A stretch of 18,344 bases of DNA from Candidatus Sumerlaeota bacterium (GTDB lineage: Bacteria; Sumerlaeota; Sumerlaeia; JAFGJS01): positions 1 to 18,344 of the forward strand of contig JAFGJS010000115.1 in NCBI GenBank assembly GCA_016928995.1, read 5' to 3'. The position numbers were made by a program, and so were the translations under genes. The notes under the pieces are model-generated. The model worked only from the letters and a program-made list of their open reading frames with translations, searched no databases and was not told the DNA's origin. Position 1 is the stretch's first letter, and each line of letters starts with the position of its first letter. Below are positions 1-6,671 of this stretch, one piece after another.

Positions 1-82
1 CCTCGCTTGAAAAGGAATGGGAGTCATTTCTCGTCTCCAGATGTACTTTCGCATAACTTTGGGAGCTCCGTCAAGATGCGCC

Positions 83-113
83 CGAATTAATTCCTGCCGA
101 ATTAATTCCTTGC
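83..113. repeat. Tandem direct repeat containing two GAATTAATTC palindromes
   Basis: Two adjacent copies of a 15-16 base unit, CGAATTAATTCCTGC (83-97) and CGAATTAATTCCTTGC (98-113), differ by one extra T. Each contains the perfect 10-base palindrome GAATTAATTC (84-93 and 99-108), with centres 15 bases apart. They lie 25 to 55 bases upstream of the acetyltransferase start. The arrangement is compatible with a double operator, but it could equally be a simple local duplication. No convincing -35/-10 pair was found around it; TTGCAA (110-115) with TAAACT (132-137) is the best and would start transcription inside the gene. Confidence 0.6.
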
Positions 114-138
114 AATCGTCTATTCAGCCGATAAACTT

Positions 139-642
139 ATGCTCAGTATGTCTGATAAACGTTCTTCTTATATCGATACGGCTGAGTTGCAATGGATCAC
201 GCTGGAAACCGAAGCTGATACCCCCCCGTGGATCGCCCGTGACGATCTCGCTGCTTTCTTCAATGTCAATCTGCATCCTTATGAAGACCGGATAGAAGAT
301 ATTCAAAAGGGATTGGACTATGCATTCTCCAGCAGCGAGGGCAAGGGCGGCTTCGTGCTGCTGGCGGTCCAGAATGAACGTATCCTGGGCGGACTCGTGA
401 TGCTGAACACCGGCATGGAGGGATATGTGCCGGGCCATCTGCTGTTGTTTGTGGGCGTGCTTCCGGAGTTCCGAGGCAAAGGAATCGGCCGCTTGGCGAT
501 CGAACGCGCGCTCATGCGCGTGAAGGGCGATGTGAAGCTGCACGTGGAATACGATAATCCGGCTAAACGGCTGTATGAGCGCATAGGATTCGAAAATAAA
601 TACGCGGAGATGCGATTGCATCGCGGAAAGGGGAATCCATAA
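139..642 (+). CDS. GNAT family N-acetyltransferase
   Basis: This 167-residue protein has the length and layout of a single-domain GNAT acetyltransferase, which moves an acetyl group from acetyl-CoA to an amine. The acetyl-CoA binding motif A is visible as LLFVGVLPEFRGKGIGRLAI (about residues 101-120), with the R-G-K-G-I-G pyrophosphate loop. The C-terminal fold signature follows as DNPAKRLYERIGFE (about 143-156). The substrate cannot be read from sequence. The ATG at 139 is used here, but an ATG at 148 (Met4) is equally possible because neither has a clear Shine-Dalgarno sequence. It reads in the same direction as the racemase operon but 352 bases separate them, so co-transcription is uncertain. 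Confidence 0.85.
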   Translation: MLSMSDKRSSYIDTAELQWITLETEADTPPWIARDDLAAFFNVNLHPYEDRIEDIQKGLDYAFSSSEGKGGFVLLAVQNERILGGLVMLNTGMEGYVPGHLLLFVGVLPEFRGKGIGRLAIERALMRVKGDVKLHVEYDNPAKRLYERIGFENKYAEMRLHRGKGNP

Positions 643-864
643 CGACGGGAAATTCCGGCGTACAAACCGCTGGGATTCAAACCGGACGTAAACCATCAAC
701 ATGCCGGCGCCAGCGCAAGCCTGCCGCGTAACTTTCGCACTTACGGCTCACGTCAGCGCCATTCAGCGAACTCAGTTTCGCCGTTCAAACGCATCCGGCT
801 CGAGTATTGCCTGGATGTCTATCGACGCCGCGACGGTGCAATACCGCCGCGACGCTCGCCCGGT
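643..864 (+). pseudogene. Possible remnant of a second GNAT gene, in a gene-poor gap
   Basis: Directly after the acetyltransferase stop codon (TAA, 640-642) the same frame stays open for 74 codons until TAA at 865-867. Its first residues read IPAYKPLGFKPDVNH (about 652-696). This resembles the end of mycothiol-synthase-type GNAT domains, which typically close with an x-PAI-x-x-Y-x-x-LGF-x-P-[DE] string. No start codon or preceding GNAT core is present, so if real this is a decayed fragment. The remaining frame is Arg/Ser-rich and unrecognised. Bases 865-994 hold nothing recognisable except the ribosome binding site of the next gene. The resemblance is short and could be chance. Confidence 0.22.
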
Positions 865-994
865 TAAAATAAGTTTGGAATTTCGCCTCAACGGAGCGCT
901 CTCGCGCCATGAGCAGCCATTGTTCATGCCCTGCGCCCGGAGACAGGCGTTTGTATTTTGCTATCGCCACATTACACGACACGGAGCGCGCATC

Positions 995-2161
995 ATGAGC
1001 AAAGTGATCATTGATTTAAAAGCATTGAAGCATAACCTCAGCGTCATCGAGGAATGGATGAAGGGCCGCGGCTCACAGTGGAGCGTCGTAACCAAGGTGC
1101 TTTGCGGCCATGCCGATACGCTCAAAGCCCTGCAGATGCTCGGTGTGCGTTCAATCGGCGATTCGCGGCTGGAAAATCTGCGCGCGATTGAGCATTGCAT
1201 CTCCGGCTTCGAGGCATGGTACCTGCGCCTGCCGCATCTATCGGCGGCCGGAGACGTCGTGCAACTCGCGGACGTCAGCCTGAACAGCGAAATCAGCATC
1301 ATCCACGCGCTGAATGATGAAGCCCGGCGGCGCAACCGCGAACACCACATCATCATCATGATCGAACTCGGCGACTTGCGCGAGGGGATCCTGCCCGGGC
1401 ATCTCGTGGAGTTTTATCGCAAGGTGTTCGAGCTTGATTGCATCGACGTGCTGGGGATCGGCGCCAATCTCGGCTGCCTGGCCGGCGCCGTGCCGAACAT
1501 CGACCAGTTTATGCAGTTGGTGCTGTATCGCGAGCTGCTCGAGTTGAAATTCGGGCGCAAACTGCCGCTGATTTCCGCCGGTTCCAGCGCCGTGCTGCCG
1601 CTTGTGCTGGAGGAGAAACTGCCCAAGGCGATCAACCATTTCCGCATCGGCGAATCGATTTTTCTCGGCTCGGACCTGGTCAACGGCGGCACGCTGCCCG
1701 GATTGCGCGACGATGTGATCCTGCTGCAGGCCGAGATCGCCGAGATCAAGGAGAAAAGTTTGCTGCCCATGGGTGAAACGAGCAACATCCAGCCGTTCGA
1801 AACCGCGCAAATCGAAGATGAATACACTCCAGGGCAACGCGGCTATCGCGCGCTGGTCACCATCGGGCAGCTCGACACGGATGTGCATGGCCTGCAACCC
1901 TGCAACCCGGAATACAAGATCGCCGGAGCCAGCAGCGACATCAGCGTGATCAACCTTGGTGATAATCCGATGAACCTCAGGGTCGGCGACGAGATCACCT
2001 TCCGCGTCAATTACTCCGCGCTGTTGCGCTTGATGTACGGCCGTTACATCGAAAAGGAAACGCGTCCCTCGCTCGAAGAATTCTCGATTTTCATTGGAGA
2101 AGACACGCACGACATTGAGCCTGTCACGCACAACATCACGGCGATCCACCAAGGAGCGTAA
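995..2161 (+). CDS. orr: Ornithine/alanine racemase-like PLP enzyme (Orr family)
   Basis: The 388-residue product is a fold-type III PLP amino-acid racemase. The PLP lysine is Lys34 in VVTKVLCGH, matching the alanine-racemase VVKANAYGH position. Several stretches match my recollection of clostridial ornithine racemase: IIIMIELGDLREG (about residues 117-129), FRIGESIFLG (about 214-223), IGQLDTD (about 289-295), GASSD (about 309-313) and VGDEITFRVNYSALL (about 330-344). Ornithine racemase interconverts L- and D-ornithine in the cytoplasm; the exact substrate here is inferred. The C-terminus runs about 30 residues past the usual YIEKE end. The frame is open from 701, but ATG 995 is chosen because GGAG (983-986) lies 8 bases upstream and the enzyme fold starts there. 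It is the first gene of a tight operon. Confidence 0.85.
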   Translation: MSKVIIDLKALKHNLSVIEEWMKGRGSQWSVVTKVLCGHADTLKALQMLGVRSIGDSRLENLRAIEHCISGFEAWYLRLPHLSAAGDVVQLADVSLNSEISIIHALNDEARRRNREHHIIIMIELGDLREGILPGHLVEFYRKVFELDCIDVLGIGANLGCLAGAVPNIDQFMQLVLYRELLELKFGRKLPLISAGSSAVLPLVLEEKLPKAINHFRIGESIFLGSDLVNGGTLPGLRDDVILLQAEIAEIKEKSLLPMGETSNIQPFETAQIEDEYTPGQRGYRALVTIGQLDTDVHGLQPCNPEYKIAGASSDISVINLGDNPMNLRVGDEITFRVNYSALLRLMYGRYIEKETRPSLEEFSIFIGEDTHDIEPVTHNITAIHQGA

Positions 2162-2167
2162 TCCAGC

Positions 2168-2773
2168 ATGGCTGCCGATTTGATTTTGATGCTCGTGATT
2201 CTCAATCCGTTCGCGCAAATGCTGTATCTGTCCGGATTGATGAGCGAGGCGGAAGCGAAGACTTTTCGGAGCATCTTTTTTCAGGCGTCGATCCTGACGC
2301 TGGCGATCTGTGTGTTGTTCGCCTTATGCGGCGAGATGGTCTTGAGCCGGGTGTTCCAGATTGAGCTGCCCGCCCTGCAAATCTTCGGCGGCCTGATTAT
2401 CCTCACAGTCGCTTATAAATACATCCTTAGCGGCTCGGAAGGCGTGCCTTTGTTCAAAGGCGAATACAGCGAGATCGCTCAACAAATCACGCTCCCTTTG
2501 CACGTCGGACCGGGATTGCTGTGGATCTGCATACTGATCGGCGAACGGCACGACGCACCCATCGCCACGCTGATTATTATCGCGGGCATCGTACTGAACG
2601 CCGCGATGGTGCTGCTTTATCACCATGTTTTTAAACACGCCCGCCGGCGCATGGAATTGGCGCTGTTGAAATATTTCGCCATCGCCATGCGGCTCAATGC
2701 GCTGCTGATCGGCGCGGTCAGCGTGCAGATGATCATCGAAGGAGTCACGTCGCTGATCCGGCCGGCGGGATGA
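2168..2773 (+). CDS. MarC family integral membrane protein
   Basis: This 201-residue protein fits the MarC (UPF0056) family, whose transport substrate is not established. Near the N-terminus is the family's NP motif (NPFAQMLYLSGL, about residues 13-24). A helix pair ending in QIFGGLIILTVAYKYIL (about 71-87) matches the family's R-I-x-G-G-I-L-L region. The mid-protein TLPLHVGPGLLW (about 109-120) corresponds to the family's P-L-x-x-G-P-G signature. Five to six membrane helices are apparent. AGGAG (2152-2156) precedes ATG 2168 by 11 bases, and only 6 bases separate it from the racemase stop. Its place between a racemase and a methyltransferase suggests export or uptake of a related small molecule, which is inference. 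Confidence 0.78.
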   Translation: MAADLILMLVILNPFAQMLYLSGLMSEAEAKTFRSIFFQASILTLAICVLFALCGEMVLSRVFQIELPALQIFGGLIILTVAYKYILSGSEGVPLFKGEYSEIAQQITLPLHVGPGLLWICILIGERHDAPIATLIIIAGIVLNAAMVLLYHHVFKHARRRMELALLKYFAIAMRLNALLIGAVSVQMIIEGVTSLIRPAG

Positions 2774-2803
2774 AAATAACATCACGGAGGACGATTCATC
2801 AGA

Positions 2804-3883
2804 ATGGCAAATTTGTTGCATGAGCTTTATGAGCGTGACCGCGGAGTATGGGATGCATGCGCCGCGACATACGAGGAACGCATCGTCCACGGACACCCGG
2901 ACGTGACGGCATACGAGGAATTCGAGGAGGATCTGCTCGACCGGCTGCTGCTTTTCCTCGCGCGCGATTGCGAAAAAGACCTGGCGCTGTACGACGTGGG
3001 CTGCGGTTCCGGGCGGCTGCATTTGCGCTATGCCTGCCAGTCCGTCGTCGCGGAAGAGCTCGGCGCTGAGGAGCAAAAGCGCCTGCTGCAAGCGCGGAGG
3101 GATAATCCCAAGTACGCTTACGAACCGTACATCGCGCAACGATTGCGCTCAATCGGCGGGATTGATTTTTCCCACGAGATGCTGGAACTGGCGGCGGCCA
3201 AACTGCGCGCCGCCGGACTGGGCGAGTTGATCGGCCAGCGATGCGGCCTGGATCAAGGCTCCGCGTTCAAACTGGCTCCGTTCGCCTCCGCTCCCCTGCC
3301 CGTCGTGGTCAGCGTGTGCAATTCCATCGGTGTGATGCAGGGCGAAGTTGGAGCGCAGGCGCTGTTTCAATCCATGGCGCGCACCGTGGCTGAAAGCGGC
3401 GGCATCGCCATCATCAGCGCCTACCGCCGCGAAACCGTCGCGGATTTTGCGCTGGGCAATTATGAATCGACGATGGACGTTTGCGGTCAGCCGCGCTGGC
3501 TCAAACCGGAAACGCATTCCACGCAGCGCCAGGTTCCGCGGCTGTATAAACGCGCGTACGATAAAAACCCCAGCGTGGTCGTGGATGTGTATGACGAAGC
3601 CGGAAACCTGATTCAGGAAAATCACACGCTCATGCGCGACGAACAACTCGCGCGGCAGACCGTGGAGACCGGACAAATCCGCACACACTCCGGCTATGAA
3701 TCCAACTGGTATTCCTGGGAGCAATTCGAGGAGTGGATCGCGGCATACTGGCCGGCCGGCCAATGTTATCACCTCGCAGGAAAATCACTCGACGCCTTGC
3801 GCGGCGCTCCGGCGCAGTTCGCCGTGCTGGACGCGTCCGGGCTGTTGGCTCCGTTACTTCAACGCTGGAATAAGGAGGCTTGA
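2804..3883 (+). CDS. Class I SAM-dependent methyltransferase, substrate unknown
   Basis: The 359-residue protein has the Rossmann methyltransferase motif I, YDVGCGSGRL (residues 63-72), and a second-strand acidic motif, GIDFSHEML (119-127). A strand-4 region, VVVSVCNSIGVM, follows, and then the post-motif segment GGIAIISAYR. The spacing between motif I and the acidic motif is about 47 residues, where 15-25 is usual. The extra segment is Glu/Gln/Arg-rich (about 74-117) and looks helical. After the core there is a C-terminal part of about 150 residues rich in Tyr and Trp, perhaps a substrate-binding lid. GGAGG (2786-2790) is 13 bases from ATG 2804, rather far. It is the third gene of the operon, 30 bases after the MarC gene. 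N-methylation of an amino acid is possible but unproven. Confidence 0.72.
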   Translation: MANLLHELYERDRGVWDACAATYEERIVHGHPDVTAYEEFEEDLLDRLLLFLARDCEKDLALYDVGCGSGRLHLRYACQSVVAEELGAEEQKRLLQARRDNPKYAYEPYIAQRLRSIGGIDFSHEMLELAAAKLRAAGLGELIGQRCGLDQGSAFKLAPFASAPLPVVVSVCNSIGVMQGEVGAQALFQSMARTVAESGGIAIISAYRRETVADFALGNYESTMDVCGQPRWLKPETHSTQRQVPRLYKRAYDKNPSVVVDVYDEAGNLIQENHTLMRDEQLARQTVETGQIRTHSGYESNWYSWEQFEEWIAAYWPAGQCYHLAGKSLDALRGAPAQFAVLDASGLLAPLLQRWNKEA

Positions 3884-3884
3884 T

Positions 3885-5879
3885 GTGAATTGGGACATGC
3901 TGATTTTGTGGGGCATCATCATCGCCTACATGCTCTTCATTTTTATCAAGGGCGTGCGCAAGGTCGCTGTGGTCAAGGATTCCGATGATTTTCTGGTCGC
4001 CGGACGCAACACGGGATGGTTCGCGCTCTTTTGCACGATGGGCGCCACGGTGATCGGCGGCGGCGCGTCCATCGGCGCCATCGGCAAGACCTACGATTGG
4101 GGCGTGCTGATGCTGCTCGTCTCCACGGGTTGGTATTTCCACTTCATTTTTTCCGGCCTGGTCGTCGCGCCGCAATTCCGCGAAGCGAAACTCTACACCG
4201 TGGCGGGATACTTCGGCCATCGCTTCGGCGAAGGTTCGCGCTTCCTGATCATGATTCTCTCGCTGCTTTTCTCCGTCTTCATCGTCGCCGCGCAAATGGC
4301 CGCATTCGGCAGCGTGCTTTCCGCCATCATGCCGCAGTTCGCCGAAGCCCGGACCATCCTGGCGCTCGCCATCCTCATCGGCGGCATGATGGTGGTCGTA
4401 TACAGCACGGCGGGCGGATTGATGGCCGTGATTCATACGGACATGTATCAGTTCATCATCCTGGTCGGCGGCTTCGTGATCACGCTTTGCTTCTGCATCC
4501 CGCAGGTGAGTAAATCATATGTTTCCGAGACGCATCGGTTCGCTCCAACGCGCTTCGCCCGCGATGACTTCCAGGATTTCTCCAGCATCAGCAATCGCTT
4601 GCTCAATCCGGATACGCCGTTGCTGCGACACATTCGCGATGGCATGCCGGAAGACCAGGTTCAATCCTTGAGAGAATATCGTCAGCATCTGGACACATTG
4701 AACGGACGCATCATGACCGTCGAGAAATTAAAGCAAGAGATGCTGAAAGGTGCAGATCTTTCAATCGACAGGCAGACAAAGGGTAAAGCGGATAAGGAAA
4801 AAGCAAAAATCACCGAGGCCGTTAAACCTCTTAAGAATTTTCTGTTAGATCAAAAAGAGAAATGCATCGAGGCTCGGAAGATTTCGATTCGCGATGCATT
4901 TAACAAGGTTCTTGAAGAGCCGGATTTATATAATGAAGAGCGTTTCGCTGGAGTCGAGATTCGGCGGCATACGGAAGAATTGCAATCGCGCACGCTGAAA
5001 GGCAGCAATTTGCTGCGTTACAACCTGGCGCTGATCAAGGACGCCCTGCCCGAGGAATTCAATCTGGAACATGCCGTGCCGGCGTGGTTTTTCAAACCCA
5101 CCGGAAAACCAAGCCAGGGCTGGATGTTTCTGATCACGACCTTCCTCGCCTTTTTGCTTGGCGAGACATTCGCGCCAGGCTACGCCACGCGTTACTGCGC
5201 TGGAAAAAACATCCGTGAAACGCGCATCGGCATCGCCGGAGTCGGCTTTGCGCTGGCTTTTACTTTTCCGGTCGTGCTGTTTTTTATCGCGCTCTATGCC
5301 CGTATTCACTTCCCGGACATCGATCCGCAGCAGGCGCTGCCCATGACCGTGAAGCAGCTGAATAATCCCGTGATTGGCGGCCTGATTATCGGCGCGCTGC
5401 TGATGGCCGTCATGTCGTCCGCCGATTCCGCGCTCAACTCCTCGACGGCGATTTTCGTCAAAGACCTGTTTGAGCATCAACTCGGTTGGAAGGAAGATCT
5501 GGAAGGGCGCACGTTGAAAATCGCGCGTATCTGCACCACGGCGCTGGGCGTGCTGGCGATCATCGTCGCCGTGCTCTGGTCCGACATCATAGGCCTGCTC
5601 GTGTTCACATATCACTTGTGGGCGCCTGCCGTGATCTTGCCGATCTGTGTGGGCGCGCTGACCAAGGAGCGCAGCAAGGCGATGAATCACGCTGTTTTCG
5701 GCGCGATTCTGACTGCCACTGTGGCGACTGCCATCTATAAATATTCGCCCATGACCAGGGAATGCGCGTCCAAGTTCGACGCCGCCGTGGTGGGGACGCT
5801 GGTCTCTGCGGCCGCTTTCGCCGCGCTGAAAATCTATTATCAGATCTTTCCATCTCAGGGCGATACGGCTGGAAATTAA
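3885..5879 (+). CDS. Sodium:solute symporter family (SSS) transporter with a large periplasmic insert
   Basis: A 664-residue sodium/solute symporter. The start is GTG 3885, because AAGGAGG (3872-3878) lies 6 bases upstream and the first helix (LILWGIIIAYMLFIF) begins at residue 6. The longer open frame back to 3696 only overlaps the methyltransferase gene. Family signatures are FLVAGRNTGWF (36-46), YSTAGGLMAVIHTDMYQFI (173-191), GYATRYCAGKN (432-442) and MSSADSALNSSTAI (510-523), the last holding the Na2-site serine pair. The helices before and after residues 207-408 look normal. Those about 200 residues form a hydrophilic, Lys/Glu/Arg-rich block, partly coiled-coil-like around 262-330, in the TM6-TM7 loop. 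That loop should be periplasmic and is normally much shorter. Last gene of the operon and the likely uptake system for the racemase substrate. Confidence 0.85.
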   Translation: MNWDMLILWGIIIAYMLFIFIKGVRKVAVVKDSDDFLVAGRNTGWFALFCTMGATVIGGGASIGAIGKTYDWGVLMLLVSTGWYFHFIFSGLVVAPQFREAKLYTVAGYFGHRFGEGSRFLIMILSLLFSVFIVAAQMAAFGSVLSAIMPQFAEARTILALAILIGGMMVVVYSTAGGLMAVIHTDMYQFIILVGGFVITLCFCIPQVSKSYVSETHRFAPTRFARDDFQDFSSISNRLLNPDTPLLRHIRDGMPEDQVQSLREYRQHLDTLNGRIMTVEKLKQEMLKGADLSIDRQTKGKADKEKAKITEAVKPLKNFLLDQKEKCIEARKISIRDAFNKVLEEPDLYNEERFAGVEIRRHTEELQSRTLKGSNLLRYNLALIKDALPEEFNLEHAVPAWFFKPTGKPSQGWMFLITTFLAFLLGETFAPGYATRYCAGKNIRETRIGIAGVGFALAFTFPVVLFFIALYARIHFPDIDPQQALPMTVKQLNNPVIGGLIIGALLMAVMSSADSALNSSTAIFVKDLFEHQLGWKEDLEGRTLKIARICTTALGVLAIIVAVLWSDIIGLLVFTYHLWAPAVILPICVGALTKERSKAMNHAVFGAILTATVATAIYKYSPMTRECASKFDAAVVGTLVSAAAFAALKIYYQIFPSQGDTAGN

Positions 5880-5910
5880 TGCGATCCCAAATTGAGCACT
5901 GTAAACTGAA

Positions 5911-5945
5911 AGCCGCCGGGGTTGGATCCCGGCGGCTGTTTTTTT
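5911..5945 (+). terminator. Intrinsic terminator of the racemase-transporter operon
   Basis: A perfect 10-base-pair GC-rich stem, AGCCGCCGGG (5911-5920) with CCCGGCGGCT (5928-5937), encloses the 7-base loop GTTGGAT. A run of T follows (5939-5945). It starts 31 bases after the symporter stop codon. On the - strand the hairpin is followed only by a broken T run, so it may also slow transcription arriving from hfq, but less efficiently. Confidence 0.92.
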
Positions 5946-5981
5946 GACTTCAGGTGTTGAGCCCGTAAAAGACTCCACGCG

Positions 5982-6353
5982 TCATTTATCGACGGAAAGA
6001 TTCGACAGATCCATCTGATTGAAGGGCTTCTTGGGATCTCCGGGAGCTGATGGATTCGAACGATTACCCGAGGAACGGTTGTCCCGCATATCGTTGCGAC
6101 GCATCCCGCCGCTTCGGCTGCTGGCCGGCGGTTCCACGCGCAACGGCATTTTGTCGCTCACGAGCTGCGCAATCGCATGCTTGTAAATCAACGACTGCTT
6201 GTTGTCGTGGTGCAAAATCACTGTGAAGTTATCAAAGCCCTTCACATGACCGTTAATCGTTGTTCCATCCGCCAAAATCACCACTACTTCGCTGCCATCT
6301 TTTCGCACTTGATTCAGAAAACTGTCCTGCAGATTCATCGTCACTTTAGCCAT
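5982..6353 (-). CDS. hfq: RNA chaperone Hfq
   Basis: Hfq forms a hexameric Sm-like ring that pairs small RNAs with mRNAs. The Sm1 motif spans about residues 7-48, and Sm2 is seen as IYKHAI (56-61), the hallmark of the family. Proximal-face residues are kept: Gln9, Asp10, Phe43, Tyr57, Lys58 and His59 correspond to E. coli Q8, D9, F42, Y55, K56 and H57. The rim reads Arg17-Lys18-Asp19, against RRER in E. coli. On the distal face the Tyr25 and Lys31 positions are Ile and Thr here. The 123 residues include a disordered Arg/Asn/Ser/Pro tail from about 74, ending in an acidic tip. AGGG (complement of 6362-6365) lies 8 bases before the ATG. miaA lies upstream on the same strand, as in many Gram-negative bacteria. 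Confidence 0.95.
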   Translation of the reverse strand: MAKVTMNLQDSFLNQVRKDGSEVVVILADGTTINGHVKGFDNFTVILHHDNKQSLIYKHAIAQLVSDKMPLRVEPPASSRSGGMRRNDMRDNRSSGNRSNPSAPGDPKKPFNQMDLSNLSVDK

Positions 6354-6445
6354 AGCATAAACCCTCTCAATTCTTAATCACGCCTAGCGCGTTCATTGCA
6401 TAGCGCCCATTGTTTCGTGCGCGACATTTAATGATTTATTGGATC

Positions 6446-6474
6446 TATGTAAAGATTAAGCAATCTGAGTTCAA
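6446..6474 (-). promoter_or_regulatory. Possible hfq promoter in the 318-base miaA-hfq gap
   Basis: The stretch 6354-6671 contains no gene on either strand and is clearly more AT-rich than its surroundings. On the - strand it shows TTGAAC (complement of 6474-6469), a 17-base spacer and TACATA (complement of 6451-6446). This is a weak match to a sigma-70-type promoter about 95 bases before the hfq start. A promoter of its own would be expected because a terminator-like hairpin separates hfq from miaA. The match is poor enough that this is a suggestion only. Confidence 0.25.
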
Positions 6475-6562
6475 GCATGCAAGCTAAAAGGCATAATGGA
6501 TATCGATTCTCATTGAAATATCAGTCCCAACTCATTATGATTCCATAATCAAATTCTTTCGC

Positions 6563-6590
6563 AAAAAAACCGTTTGATTACGGCTTTTTT
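6563..6590 (-). terminator. Probable terminator of miaA
   Basis: Read on the - strand, AAAAAAGCCG (complement of 6590-6581) pairs with CGGTTTTTTT (complement of 6572-6563) across an 8-base loop, with one G-U pair. The hairpin ends in seven T. The + strand version has an A-C mismatch at the same place, so the - strand orientation fits better. It lies 82 bases beyond the miaA stop codon. The GC part of the stem is only three pairs, which keeps confidence moderate. Confidence 0.55.
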
Positions 6591-6671
6591 ACCTTCGCCG
6601 AGGCATATATGGCGGAAAACTGTCCGGGAGATCCCATTGCGAAAAATATGGCGATGGTTGCGCTTGGCCAA

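Noticed and set aside
701-994. N-terminal extension of 98 residues on the racemase
   Set aside because: The extension is Arg/Ala-rich with no homology I recognise, while ATG 995 has a ribosome binding site and begins the PLP-racemase fold.
1238-2218. A 326-codon open frame on the - strand opposite the racemase gene
   Set aside because: It mirrors the racemase in a GC-rich region, has a His/Asp/Gln-rich composition without recognisable motifs, and the + strand product is a clear PLP racemase.
3696-3884. N-terminal extension of the symporter into the methyltransferase gene
   Set aside because: AAGGAGG just before GTG 3885 and the first membrane helix set the start; the extension only overlaps a good methyltransferase reading frame.
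4926-5978. A 350-codon open frame on the - strand opposite the symporter gene
   Set aside because: Shadow of the symporter; it also crosses the strong + strand terminator and shows no family motif.
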